Positions 10,895 to 19,637 of a stretch of DNA of 64,000 bases are shown piece after piece; within the stretch, counting starts at the first letter, position 1; the number at the start of each line of letters is the position of its first letter. Both the position numbers and the translations under genes were made by a program. Origin of the DNA: CAYOHG01 sp964465125 (lineage in GTDB: Bacteria > Planctomycetota > Phycisphaerae > UBA1845 > Fen-1342); NCBI GenBank assembly GCA_964465125.1, contig CAYXIO010000016.1:1-64000 (forward strand). Direction: 5' to 3'. Under the pieces are notes generated by a model, which searched no databases, was not told where the DNA came from, and worked only from the letters and a program-made list of their open reading frames with translations.

Positions 10895-13027
10895 TCAGCG
10901 CGGCTCGACGGCCGGGTCGAAGGGCGGCTCGGCCGGAATCGCGTTCCACTTCACCTGGTAGTCTCCCAGCGTGGCGCTGTTGGCCTGATACGTGACCGCT
11001 CCGATTGTCCAGAGATCGGAGAGCGTGGCGCCCTGGATTGCCGCAACCGCGCTGGCCGTGGTGTCGTAGGTGCTTACTTCGCCGGCGTCGAGGTGGGTCG
11101 TCGTCGTATAGGTGATGTAGGCGCTCGCATCCAGGTCGACGGTGGTGCCGTCCCCGCTGCAACGCAGCCCGCCGTGATCGCTGTCCAGGAACGCGCGCGC
11201 GCCGGAGCCGCTGTACACCGCGCGCATGCGGCCGTAATCGCTGTCATAAGTCTGCTCGCCGCTGAAATTCCACGCCACCACGCACTGCGGCTTGTCCCAG
11301 TAGGTCTCGCCGAAGGTGGCCCGCGGCGGATCCAGCCAGAAGCTGGTGCGGCCGTTGGTGAGCGCCGCGCGGGCCTGAAGCGTCATCGTAATCTGATATT
11401 GCAGCGGCCCGCCGACGTTTGTAATCGTGATCGACGGGCGCCAGCGATAGAGCGTGCGCGGGGCGTCGAAGCGATTCGTCTCGCTGAGCTGCAAGTTGCC
11501 GAAGTACGGGTCGGTCACGCCGCTCAGGCGATAGAGCGCGAACAGCCCGTTGCTCTCGCGCTGCAGCGTCACGTCGTGGGCGTTGATGCTCAGCCGCGGG
11601 TCGATGCCGACGCTCCATAGATTGGCCCGGTATTCGTTGCGACCGCCGGCATCGACGCCGGGGAGGAACGTCAGCAGGTGCGGCATGATCACCACGTCGC
11701 GGAAATCCTGCTGCTGATCGGTGTAGATGAGCTGCCCCAGCGTGTCCGGATCAAACGTCCAGCCGCGCGAATTGAGCTGGCCCCAGGCCATCCGCATGCT
11801 GGCGAAGTTGCCCTGCGGCGGCGTGTGCTGCCGCAGCACGTTGGCCCCGCCGGCGACAAGCGGCTCATTGCTGCACGTCGCGAGCTGGAAGAGGTTCAGC
11901 AGCGCGCGGCCGGCATAGGCGTAATCGACCTTCTGCGTCCAGCCCAGGAACATCGCCCCGCCGCCGCACTTGTCGAAGAGAAGCTCCTCGTAGGCGCTGA
12001 ACGCCTCCTGGTCGAATCCACGGCAGGCGTTCAACAGCAGGATCGTGTTGCTCGGAAACACCCCCTGATCATGCTCGCGTATGAAATGCGGCGTGACGGC
12101 GTACGTCTGAAGCCGCTTCGTTCGCCGATTCGGATCGCGCAGAGAGGTGTTCCAGGTCATCAAGCGTCCGCAGACGACATCGGCGGCGTTGGCGATCAGG
12201 CTTTCCGGCGTCACGACCGTCGTCGTCAGCAGGGCCTGCATCGCGCCCGACCCGCCGCAGGTGTCCGACGGAAACACGACGCCCGTGGTCCAGGTCGGTT
12301 TGCGCCACAGGCCGTGGGCCTCGATGATGATCAGGCCGTAGTCGGTGAGGTGCAGGAAGTGCTCGACGGTGAGGTCCTCGGGCGGCTCGACCTCGTAGCC
12401 GCGGTCGGAGAGCATCTTCCAGAGCGGCAGCGTGCTGTTGGTGAAGGGCAGCTTGGGGTGAAACGCCTGGATCGCGTTGACCAGCAGGGCCCGGTTGTTC
12501 GCGGGCATGCGCCAGTACGTGTCCAGCCCGGTGCCTGCGTAGGTTCCGCCCTTGCGCGGCGCGACCGGCGGGGCGCGCAGGGCCGCGTCGTCGAGCGCCC
12601 GCGCGATCAGCGCCTTCTGCTCGTTGATGCCGTCGACCGAGCCCTCGCTGTCGGTCTCGTCGATGATGCTGAAGATCTGCGTCTCGCCGTTGGGAAAATC
12701 GGCATAGACCGCGCCGCTGTCCGGGTCCAGCAGCGCGCCGAGCACCTGCGGATCGGCCTGCAACCGCGCCAGCAGCTCGTCGCGCGCTTCCTCGAGCGTC
12801 ACCCCCTCGCGTAGCAGCTCTTCCGCCGCATCGAGCGCCGCGTTGACGGCGGTTTCATTCTCCGGCGTCGTCGCCAGCGAGTGTGTCACGGTGCTGTCGG
12901 TGATGCCGTTGTCATTGCCGTTATCCAGGGGATCAACCGGGCGGCAGTCCGCTCCGACCGCCAGGAGCATGCCCAGCAGGCCCAGCGCGAGCGCGCCGCA
13001 CGCCAGCCGGGCGAGAATAGTCGTCAT
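10895..13027 (-). CDS. Secreted protein with possible clan-CD (caspase-like) core
   Basis: A 710-residue exported protein. The N-terminus (LACGALALGLLGMLLAVGADC) is a signal peptide with a Cys at 28 in an imperfect lipobox, followed by an Asn/Asp-rich linker. The central region has the order expected of clan-CD cysteine peptidases: a beta strand ending in His-Gly (LIIIEAHG, H238), a spacer of about 95 residues, then a strand ending in Ala-Cys (ILLLNACRG, C335). The element LWKMLSDRGYEVEPP lies before the first strand. The C-terminal 350 residues are beta-rich and of unknown type. It sits 30 bp downstream of the lipoprotein 13057-14514, and the two are probably co-transcribed. The peptidase assignment is inference from motif order. 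Confidence 0.6.
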   Translation of the reverse strand: MTTILARLACGALALGLLGMLLAVGADCRPVDPLDNGNDNGITDSTVTHSLATTPENETAVNAALDAAEELLREGVTLEEARDELLARLQADPQVLGALLDPDSGAVYADFPNGETQIFSIIDETDSEGSVDGINEQKALIARALDDAALRAPPVAPRKGGTYAGTGLDTYWRMPANNRALLVNAIQAFHPKLPFTNSTLPLWKMLSDRGYEVEPPEDLTVEHFLHLTDYGLIIIEAHGLWRKPTWTTGVVFPSDTCGGSGAMQALLTTTVVTPESLIANAADVVCGRLMTWNTSLRDPNRRTKRLQTYAVTPHFIREHDQGVFPSNTILLLNACRGFDQEAFSAYEELLFDKCGGGAMFLGWTQKVDYAYAGRALLNLFQLATCSNEPLVAGGANVLRQHTPPQGNFASMRMAWGQLNSRGWTFDPDTLGQLIYTDQQQDFRDVVIMPHLLTFLPGVDAGGRNEYRANLWSVGIDPRLSINAHDVTLQRESNGLFALYRLSGVTDPYFGNLQLSETNRFDAPRTLYRWRPSITITNVGGPLQYQITMTLQARAALTNGRTSFWLDPPRATFGETYWDKPQCVVAWNFSGEQTYDSDYGRMRAVYSGSGARAFLDSDHGGLRCSGDGTTVDLDASAYITYTTTTHLDAGEVSTYDTTASAVAAIQGATLSDLWTIGAVTYQANSATLGDYQVKWNAIPAEPPFDPAVEPR

Positions 13028-13056
13028 GATGCAGCCTCCTGCATATTCGGCGCGGG

Positions 13057-14514
13057 TCAGTTCCCGAGTGAGATCAGCCAGGCGGTAGACAACTGCATCT
13101 GGAGCACCCAGACGCGCTCCTGCCCGACGTTCTGATTCCAGTTGCTGGCCCAGACGATGCGCGAGCCGTCGCGCGAGATCGAGGCCTGCGTCTCTTCCCA
13201 GTACGCGCCGGCGGTTCCGTACACCTTGGCCAGGTAGAAGGCGCGCGGCCCGGCCGGATCAAGCCGCACCAGCGTGAGCGTGCGGTCGAGCCAGTTCTGC
13301 TCGTCCGCGCCCGGTTCGGTGAAGGTCGATACGACGCAGAAGCCGGCGTGATTGCACGAAATGTGCACGCCGCTCTGCAAACCGATCGGCGACGCGTTGT
13401 CGACGTAGAGCCGCACCAGCGGCACGCGCCCGGTGCCTTCGTAGCTGCCGCCGGCCTCCAGGATCGGCTGCGTGCCCAGGTCGAGCGGGATCATGTCGAC
13501 GTAGTCCGTCTGCGAGTTCTGCATCACGATCACTTCGCGGCCGGTCGTGTCGAGGCCGACGTCGGAGTGCGCGATGCCGTAGTCGAGACGGTGGAAGTCG
13601 GTCAGCTCGCGATTCGCCAGGGTCAGACCGGCGAACGGTGCCGCGTTGTCGTAGTCGCCGCCGATCAGCACCCACGTCCCCAGCGTTGACATGCCGACCC
13701 AGTCGATGCTCGATTCGCCGGCGCTCAGCTCGCGCAAGCCGATTACCTGGTTCGCCTGGCGGTCCCAGGTGAGCAGGGCGCGGGCGCGGTAGCCGTCCGC
13801 GGTGCCCTGCAACAGAAGCGCCCAGTAGCGGAAGCCCTGCGAAGCCTCGCCCTCGTCGCGCATCGTGATGCGGTAGACGTCCGCGTTGGCCGCCAGGAAC
13901 GGCGCGACGGTCGCATCCGCGGCGAAGTCCTTCACCGCGGTCTCAACGCCGGTGCCGACGTTGAGCGTGACGATCTGAAACTCGCGCAGCCCCCACAGCG
14001 TGTCGGGGTCGTTCTCATCCCAGCGCGGCTCCTCCACGCCTACCGTCCGCACGAAGTTGGCGTCGGTGTCGTACGGGATGGTCGTCGTGCGGTAGAGACG
14101 CCACTCGCCGTCGGAAAGATGGAGCAACAGAATGAGCGAGCCGTCGGCATTGAACGGATCGTGCCGCGAGTATTCATGCCGCAGTCCGAACGTCTGCACG
14201 ACGCGCGTCTGGGTGGTTCCGAGCCGCGTGTCGCTGATCGACTCGCCGCCTGCGGGCCGCGCGGTCGAGAGCAGCGGGTAGCGCGGGTTGTCGCCGGAGA
14301 GCGGGTCCGGCACTTCGACCAGGTTGTCGGCGGGAGGTCCGAGCGTGTGATCGCCGGTGCTGGCGTTCGTATTGGTGTTGCCGTTGCCGTTCTGCCCGAT
14401 CGGCTGGCAGCCCCCGAGGCTTGCCGCGAGCAGCCCGAGGACGCCGAGAAACGCACCCGCGCGGCGCGCCGCGAGCTTGGCAGCGCGCAGCCATCGCGTT
14501 TTCAGAAGTCGCAT
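13057..14514 (-). CDS. Lipoprotein with beta-propeller-like repeats
   Basis: A 485-residue protein starting at ATG 14514 (GGAG 8 bp upstream). The N-terminus is basic, then hydrophobic, then LGGC, a proper lipobox with Cys near residue 34, followed by a flexible Gly/Asn/Thr linker, so it should be lipid-anchored. The rest alternates short beta segments with aromatic and acidic turns (ADGSLILLLHLSDGEWRLYRTT, GFRYWALLLQGTADGYRARALLTWD, ISRDGSRIVWASNWN), as in TolB/WD40-type propellers. The last motif, SRDGSRIVWASN, is the common PD40-like blade signature. No enzymatic motif is visible. It is the first gene of a pair with 10895-13027. Confidence 0.75.
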   Translation of the reverse strand: MRLLKTRWLRAAKLAARRAGAFLGVLGLLAASLGGCQPIGQNGNGNTNTNASTGDHTLGPPADNLVEVPDPLSGDNPRYPLLSTARPAGGESISDTRLGTTQTRVVQTFGLRHEYSRHDPFNADGSLILLLHLSDGEWRLYRTTTIPYDTDANFVRTVGVEEPRWDENDPDTLWGLREFQIVTLNVGTGVETAVKDFAADATVAPFLAANADVYRITMRDEGEASQGFRYWALLLQGTADGYRARALLTWDRQANQVIGLRELSAGESSIDWVGMSTLGTWVLIGGDYDNAAPFAGLTLANRELTDFHRLDYGIAHSDVGLDTTGREVIVMQNSQTDYVDMIPLDLGTQPILEAGGSYEGTGRVPLVRLYVDNASPIGLQSGVHISCNHAGFCVVSTFTEPGADEQNWLDRTLTLVRLDPAGPRAFYLAKVYGTAGAYWEETQASISRDGSRIVWASNWNQNVGQERVWVLQMQLSTAWLISLGN

Positions 14515-14986
14515 GGAGAGTTCTCCGAGGATTGCTGGCGGCGCCGGCCCGCGGGATCGCGGCGGGCGGGAGTGAACCGGACGTAAATCGGCAGGGCTGA
14601 GGCAAACCGCCAAGGAGTCGCAGGGGACTGCGGGAAAGTCGGGCCAGTGTTTCAGCCAGCGGTTTGCACCGCCGAAACGGCCCGGGCAGGCCAGCGCCGC
14701 AACCCGCCCGCGACGCGAGATGTTTTCACAACCGCGCACGCGTCACGCCGGACAAGGCTGATGCCATCGTAAGCGTTCGCGGTGCACCGCACCATAACAA
14801 CGCGCGATGGTGGCACGCTGCCAAGTCGCGCGCAAGCCTTGCGTAGGCAATGGCTTGTGTCCAAGTCTGCAAGCGGCCGAAAGTATCTGTCAAACAGTGG
14901 AATCTGCGACGTTTCTGCGCATTCAACCCACCCCGGCGGCCTCCAGAGCGGTTTTCAGCCGAATTCCGCACCCGCGTGAGAATATC
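14515..14986. other. Divergent intergenic region with a hairpin
   Basis: No gene is seen here. The stretch lies between a leftward lipoprotein gene and the rightward BlaI operon and is visibly less GC-rich than its surroundings. It contains an imperfect hairpin at 14833-14857: a 10-bp stem, CAAGCCTTGC pairing with GCAA-T-GGCTTG, around a GTAG loop. No U-run follows, so it is not a clear terminator. Promoters for the leftward lipoprotein pair should lie here but none is clear. Confidence 0.5.
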
Positions 14987-15033
14987 TTGACAGACTACTA
15001 TGACCATAGTAGTCTTCCGATACATCTAGTATC
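14987..15033 (+). promoter_or_regulatory. BlaI-operon promoter overlapped by palindromic operators
   Basis: TTGACA (14987-14992), a 17-nt spacer and TAGTCT (15010-15015) form a promoter. The spacer and -10 are covered by a perfect palindrome at 14993-15014 with 10-bp arms GACTACTATG and CATAGTAGTC separated by AC. A second inverted repeat, GATAC-ATCTA-GTATC, lies at 15019-15033 over the expected transcription start. Both contain the TAC...GTA half-sites typical of BlaI/MecI operators. The next gene encodes a BlaI-type repressor, so autoregulation is the natural reading. The leader would be about 200 nt. Confidence 0.75.
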
Positions 15034-15219
15034 GCTGCCGCCGATTCGGTTGGCGACGGCAATGGGACCGATCGAGCACCCGCGGGGCGGCTCGGCGGCT
15101 TGCGACGACTACGGGAGCGCGAAGTCCACCCGCGGCGCTTCCAGGCAGTGAGCGTTCACAGGCCGTAAACGGCCACAAGAAGTAAGTCGCTGGAAACTCA
15201 GAAGCTGAGAACCGCAACC

Positions 15220-15756
15220 ATGGCTGCCTCGCTGCCCAACATCACCGCCGCCGAGCTGCGCATCCTCAAGGTGCTCTGGCGGCTCAAGCCCGCGACCGTT
15301 CGCGACGTGCGCGAGGCACTCGAAGCGGAGACGCCCGACGACCCGCCCGCGTACACAACCGTCATGACGCTGATGAACCAGCTCGCCGGCAAAGGCGTGC
15401 TGGACGTCGACAAGGATCGCCAACCCTTTGTCTATCAGCCGGTCGTCCGGCGCGACCAGGTGCTGGCGGATCGTCTGCGGCAGTTCGTGCGGACGGTGTT
15501 CGACGGCCAAGCCGAGGAGCTCGTCCTGCGGTTGGTCGACGAGTGCGAGCTTTCCGCCGAGGACATCCGCCGAATTGAAGCCAAGATCGAGGCGCGCGAG
15601 CGTCAGGAGCCTGGCGGCGGCGGCGAAATGGCTGAAGACAGCGACGCCGCCCAGCCCGCAGCGCGGCGCGGCGCGGCGGAAGGCGGACCAAACCGAGCGG
15701 GGTCGCAGGGCGGCCAGTGCTCGCGGAGGCGTTCGCGCCGGGAGGGTCGGCGATGA
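15220..15756 (+). CDS. BlaI/MecI/CopY-family transcriptional repressor
   Basis: A 178-residue protein with the winged-helix domain at residues 5-75 (ITAAELRILKVLWRLKPATVRDV, then recognition helix AYTTVMTLMNQLAGKG) and the dimerisation helices at 80-130. In this family the repressor is inactivated by cleavage or displacement when the partner BlaR1 senses a signal. The usual length is about 125 residues; the additional C-terminal 48 residues are Gly/Ala/Arg-rich and low complexity. The stop overlaps the start of the M56 peptidase gene as ATGA (15753-15756), the standard blaI-blaR1 arrangement. Palindromic operators sit in its own promoter. Confidence 0.92.
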   Translation: MAASLPNITAAELRILKVLWRLKPATVRDVREALEAETPDDPPAYTTVMTLMNQLAGKGVLDVDKDRQPFVYQPVVRRDQVLADRLRQFVRTVFDGQAEELVLRLVDECELSAEDIRRIEAKIEARERQEPGGGGEMAEDSDAAQPAARRGAAEGGPNRAGSQGGQCSRRRSRREGRR

Positions 15757-18344
15757 TGTCGCTGCTCGATGCCTGGACCGCACCGCTGGTGACGGGCTCG
15801 TCCGGTGGCGCGGCGTATGTGCAGGCGGCCTTTTCCGCGGTGCTCGTTCTGCTTGGCCGGGCTCTGGCCCCCGCGGGCGAGCTGGTGATGGTCTGGCTGC
15901 ACAGCGGGCTGCTGTTCGGCACGCTGACGGCGATTGCGACGGCCCTGGTCCTCGTTCCGCTTCGCCGGCGTATTCACCCCTCGATCCTCGCGCTGTTCTG
16001 GCTGGTTGTGCTGGTGAAGTTCGTCGTGCCGGTCGGCCCGGCCTGGTCGGGCTCGCTTGCGACGCTAACCTCGGCGTGGCTGCCGGCGAGCGCCGCCGCA
16101 CCGTGCGCCGCGGCTGAGCCGTCCGTCGATTCCGCTGCGAAGCGCGTCACGCTGACGTGGATCACTTGCGAGGAGTGCCCGACCGGCGCCGCGTCCGGCC
16201 TTGCGCCTGAGCCGCGCGCGACGGCGCCTTCTGGCGCGTCCGTGATGCCGGCGCTTTCGCAGCTTGCTCCGGCGCTGGCGACGATCTACCTGCTGGCGGT
16301 CGGCGCGGTGTTCGTGCGGCGGGTGCGCGCGTACCGGGACGTACTCCGCGCTACGCGGCGACTGCCGGCGGCCGATGCCGCGCTGCGCGCTGACGTGGAA
16401 CGTGCCTGCCGGCGCTTCGGCACGCGCGTGGTGCGCGACGTTCGCGTTTCTGAAGCAGCGCCGGCACCGTACATCATTGGCCTCCTGCGGCCGACGCTGG
16501 TGCTTTCGCGCCGGCAGTTGTCGGACGCGGACGCACGCGAGGCCGTGATCCTGCACGAGTTGGCTCACATGCGTCGCGGCGATCCGTGGGTGCGTTGCCT
16601 GCAATGGATCGTCGGGACACTGCTGTTCTTCTGGCCGGTTGTGGCCTGGGTGAACCGCCGCATCGACCTGGCCCGCGAGACGGCCTGTGACGAATGGGCC
16701 CTTCGTCACGGACGGATTTCGCCGGCGCAGTACGCGCGCTGTCTCTTGGACGCGGCGCGTCCGGTTCGAGGCGGCTGGTTCGCACATCGCCCGGCCGCGA
16801 TGGCAATCGACAAGGCCCACGTTGAGAGGAGAATCGAGATGGTGCTGAGCATGGGTGCCCGCCGACGCGCGGGACGGTTGACGTACGTGCTGCCCGCGGC
16901 GTGCCTGCTGGGCTGGTCGGGCTTCGTGCTGACGGGCGCGAATGCGGCCCTGCCGGCCAGGGAGCTGCAACCGAAGGCCCCGCCGGCGGACGGCCAGCCG
17001 ACCACCGTGGTGGTTCACGCGACGGCCACGGACACCTCGCAGGCGGAGTGCCAGATGCACATCCAGTGCGAAGCCGCGGGCGGGCCGCAGGACGTGCTCT
17101 GGCAGTCGGACATGCCGCCGATGTTCATGCTCCACCGCCTGCCGGCGGATGCCATCGTGCTGTTCCAATCCGATGGCGACGGGCAGAACGAGAATCAGGA
17201 GATTTTCGTCGCAGCGCGGCACGGCGACGGCGCCGACCCGACGCTGGACGAGTTCTTCGCGGCACATCCGACGGCGGACGCGAACGGCGACGGCGCGGTG
17301 ACACGCACCGAGCGCGACGCCTATCTGGTGGCGCTGGCGATGAGCGATTCCGCCGCGGTGCTAGGGCAGTATCCCAAGGCCGACCGCAACGGCGACGGCA
17401 AGCTGGATGCGGTCGAGGCGTCGCTGCTGGTGCTCGCGCCGATGCTGGTCGATCGGCCCGCGTTGACGCCGGGGTGCGACGCGCTGGGAGCCCTGACGCA
17501 CTGCATCCAGGTGACGCCGCAGGAGGGGGCCGGTCCGGACGGAGAGAAGCGGATCGTCGTGCGGGTCAATCCGAGCGCGGAGGCGCTCGCCGACGGCGCT
17601 GGCTGCTGCGCGAAGGCCGGCGCGGAAAAGGTCGTGGTGCGGCACTCCGGCGACATGGAGTGCGCCGGTGTGGCGCGCGCGGTCGTGAGGACCGCGAACG
17701 GGAAGGCGGCGGACGCCGGCGAGCACCAGGTCATCGTGCTTCGTCCGCAGGAGGGTTCGGGCGAAGAGAAGGTCGTCACACTACCCGACGGCAAGCAGCT
17801 CCGCATCACGGGCATCCAGAAGGGCGCCGACGGCACGGTGACGGGAGACGTGGACGACGTGATGATCAGAATGCGGCAGGCGGACGGCGGCGAGTTGCCC
17901 GCCGACGGGTTGCGGATGATCAACGTGAAGCTGCCGGCACCGGCGACCGAATGGCTGCTGAGCAGCATCGACGCGACGCCGACCGCACGCGAGGTGGCCG
18001 GCTACGTCCCGGTGATTGAAGGCGCGCCGCTGACGATCTTCCTGCAAATGAACCCCAAGGCGGACGCCAACGGCGACGGCGTGTTGACGATGGCGGAGCG
18101 CGACGCGTTCATCGAGGCGCACATGACCGCGGCCCGCGCCAAGGTGCTCGCGCATCATCCAGACGCGGACGCCAACGGCGACGGCCTGCTGAGCAACGAG
18201 GAGATGAAGGCGTTTTTCCAGAGCATGACCGACGCTCACAAGGCCGCCGCCGGCGCGAAGACGATGCGCGTGCGGGTGGCGAAGCCGGACGGCGGCGCCT
18301 CGGACGGTGCGCTCGAAGTCGAGGTGCTTGAAGACGACGAATAG
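15753..18344 (+). CDS. BlaR1-like M56 membrane metallopeptidase with EF-hand loops
   Basis: An 863-residue protein. Residues 20-100 contain several transmembrane helices. The M56 zinc site is HELAH (268-272) with a further ligand in ETACDEW (E309), and helix WIVGTLLFFWPVVAWV lies between them. A final membrane helix is near 385. The large exported C-terminal part has no penicillin-binding sensor. Instead it carries four canonical EF-hand loops (DxNGDGxxxxxE) starting near residues 509, 544, 771 and 806, in two pairs, separated by beta-rich sequence. The signal may therefore be calcium or a calcium-stabilised ligand rather than a beta-lactam. It is coupled to the repressor by an ATGA overlap. 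Confidence 0.88.
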   Translation: MMSLLDAWTAPLVTGSSGGAAYVQAAFSAVLVLLGRALAPAGELVMVWLHSGLLFGTLTAIATALVLVPLRRRIHPSILALFWLVVLVKFVVPVGPAWSGSLATLTSAWLPASAAAPCAAAEPSVDSAAKRVTLTWITCEECPTGAASGLAPEPRATAPSGASVMPALSQLAPALATIYLLAVGAVFVRRVRAYRDVLRATRRLPAADAALRADVERACRRFGTRVVRDVRVSEAAPAPYIIGLLRPTLVLSRRQLSDADAREAVILHELAHMRRGDPWVRCLQWIVGTLLFFWPVVAWVNRRIDLARETACDEWALRHGRISPAQYARCLLDAARPVRGGWFAHRPAAMAIDKAHVERRIEMVLSMGARRRAGRLTYVLPAACLLGWSGFVLTGANAALPARELQPKAPPADGQPTTVVVHATATDTSQAECQMHIQCEAAGGPQDVLWQSDMPPMFMLHRLPADAIVLFQSDGDGQNENQEIFVAARHGDGADPTLDEFFAAHPTADANGDGAVTRTERDAYLVALAMSDSAAVLGQYPKADRNGDGKLDAVEASLLVLAPMLVDRPALTPGCDALGALTHCIQVTPQEGAGPDGEKRIVVRVNPSAEALADGAGCCAKAGAEKVVVRHSGDMECAGVARAVVRTANGKAADAGEHQVIVLRPQEGSGEEKVVTLPDGKQLRITGIQKGADGTVTGDVDDVMIRMRQADGGELPADGLRMINVKLPAPATEWLLSSIDATPTAREVAGYVPVIEGAPLTIFLQMNPKADANGDGVLTMAERDAFIEAHMTAARAKVLAHHPDADANGDGLLSNEEMKAFFQSMTDAHKAAAGAKTMRVRVAKPDGGASDGALEVEVLEDDE

Positions 18345-18699
18345 CGCCGGCCGCCGCTGAGCTTGCCCATGCGCGCCGCCCCGCTGGAGCGGCGAACACA
18401 GCGAGACGCCCCGTTGATTCCCTCGGAGTCGGCGGGGCGTCGCCGCGCGCCCGGGGGCATCGGCGTTCAGCGGTGCCCGGCTTTCCCTCAGCGACGCCGG
18501 GGGGAGGGCGCGACTTTCGACCGGGAGGCGGCTCGGATTGTGTTGCCCGGGCAAGCTGCGACGATATACTGACTAGGTTATGGGCGGGTTGTCGTCGCGC
18601 TGCGGGCCATTTCCGGCGTTTCCGGGCCGCGCGGCGGTTTCGCGTCCGATCGTGATGTCATTATTCGTCGTTCATCAAGTCTCGCGCCGGAAGGAACAA
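18345..18699 (+). promoter_or_regulatory. Terminator-like hairpin and prepilin-operon promoter
   Basis: No gene is seen. A hairpin at 18405-18441 pairs GACGCCCCG with CGGGGCGTC around a 19-nt loop; it lacks a U-run, so it is a possible terminator or RNA-stability element after the M56 gene. A promoter follows: TTGCCC at 18543-18548, a 16-nt spacer and TATACT at 18565-18570. Transcription would begin near 18577, giving a leader of about 120 nt before the first prepilin gene. GGAAGG at 18689-18694 is the ribosome site. Confidence 0.55.
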
Positions 18700-19572
18700 A
18701 TGATGCGCTCCAAGCGGTGGTCGCCACGTCGGGGCCGGGGTTTCACGCTGATCGAACTACTGGTCGTGGTGGCGATCATCGCGCTGCTGATCAGCATTCT
18801 GCTGCCCGCGCTCCAGCAGGCCCGCAAGATTTCGCGGCAGCTTGTCGACAAGTCCAACGTCCGATCGAACGTCCAGGCCGGCTATCTCTACGCGGAGCAG
18901 GAATCAGGCTTCATGCCGCGCGGCATTCTCTACGTGGATGACCGGTTCGCGGCGATGGGCCTGCCCGAGGGCGGCACCCCGGGAACGAAGCTGCTGAAGT
19001 ACCTCGGCTATCAGGGGCACGTCCCGCCCTGGCCGGCGGGCGGAGCGCCGCAGCCGGAACTCATTCCGATCTTCGAGAGCGTGCCGTACTACCAGTGTCC
19101 AGATTTCCCCGACGAGCGGCAGGCACTCGACTTCGTCTGGAACGCAATGGGCATCCCGTATACCCAGGGCGCGATCGACATGGATCAGGGCGACTTGCAG
19201 TGGGACGCTGACGGCGGCTTCCAGGGCACCGGCGGTCCCGGCGACGGATACACCTCGCTTTCCAAGCTCGAGGAGATTGCCAACGTCTCCAGCCCGGCCG
19301 GCCTGACCTATCTCACCGAGGGGCACAAGTCCCTGACCGAGGGCGGTAACAAGGACCAGTTCCGCTTCCACCACGTCTTTCTGACGTCGCAGATTCCGCT
19401 CGGAGGACTTCCGCGGATCGCGAATGACGCCCGGCATCCGGGCGGCCTGAACGTCGGCTTCTTCGACGGGCACGCCGACACACTCGCGCTGAAATCCCTG
19501 GACCCGGGCTATCCGAATTCGCTCGGTCTGCGGCTCAAGTACTTCACTGTCGTCCCGCCGGGCTACGAGTAG
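18700..19572 (+). CDS. Prepilin-like H-X9-DG protein, tandem copy 1
   Basis: A 290-residue type II secretion/pilin-like protein with an ATG at 18700 behind GGAAGG. After a short basic leader the motif GFTLIELLVVVAI gives the prepilin peptidase site (cut after Gly, Phe at +1, Glu at +5) and the hydrophobic assembly helix. The C-terminus has the H-X9-DG signature, HPGGLNVGFFDG. The family is expanded in planctomycetes as exported, pilin-like proteins of uncertain substrate. It is the first of three tandem paralogues with 60-65 bp gaps, all ending in YPNSLGLRLKY..TVVPPG[YF]E, so the set arose by local duplication. Confidence 0.88.
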   Translation: MMRSKRWSPRRGRGFTLIELLVVVAIIALLISILLPALQQARKISRQLVDKSNVRSNVQAGYLYAEQESGFMPRGILYVDDRFAAMGLPEGGTPGTKLLKYLGYQGHVPPWPAGGAPQPELIPIFESVPYYQCPDFPDERQALDFVWNAMGIPYTQGAIDMDQGDLQWDADGGFQGTGGPGDGYTSLSKLEEIANVSSPAGLTYLTEGHKSLTEGGNKDQFRFHHVFLTSQIPLGGLPRIANDARHPGGLNVGFFDGHADTLALKSLDPGYPNSLGLRLKYFTVVPPGYE

Positions 19573-19637
19573 GGCCCGGATCACGTCGTGTGTGGCAGAT
19601 TGTTCGGGCAGAAACGCCCCGAGGAGAGGACCCGACC

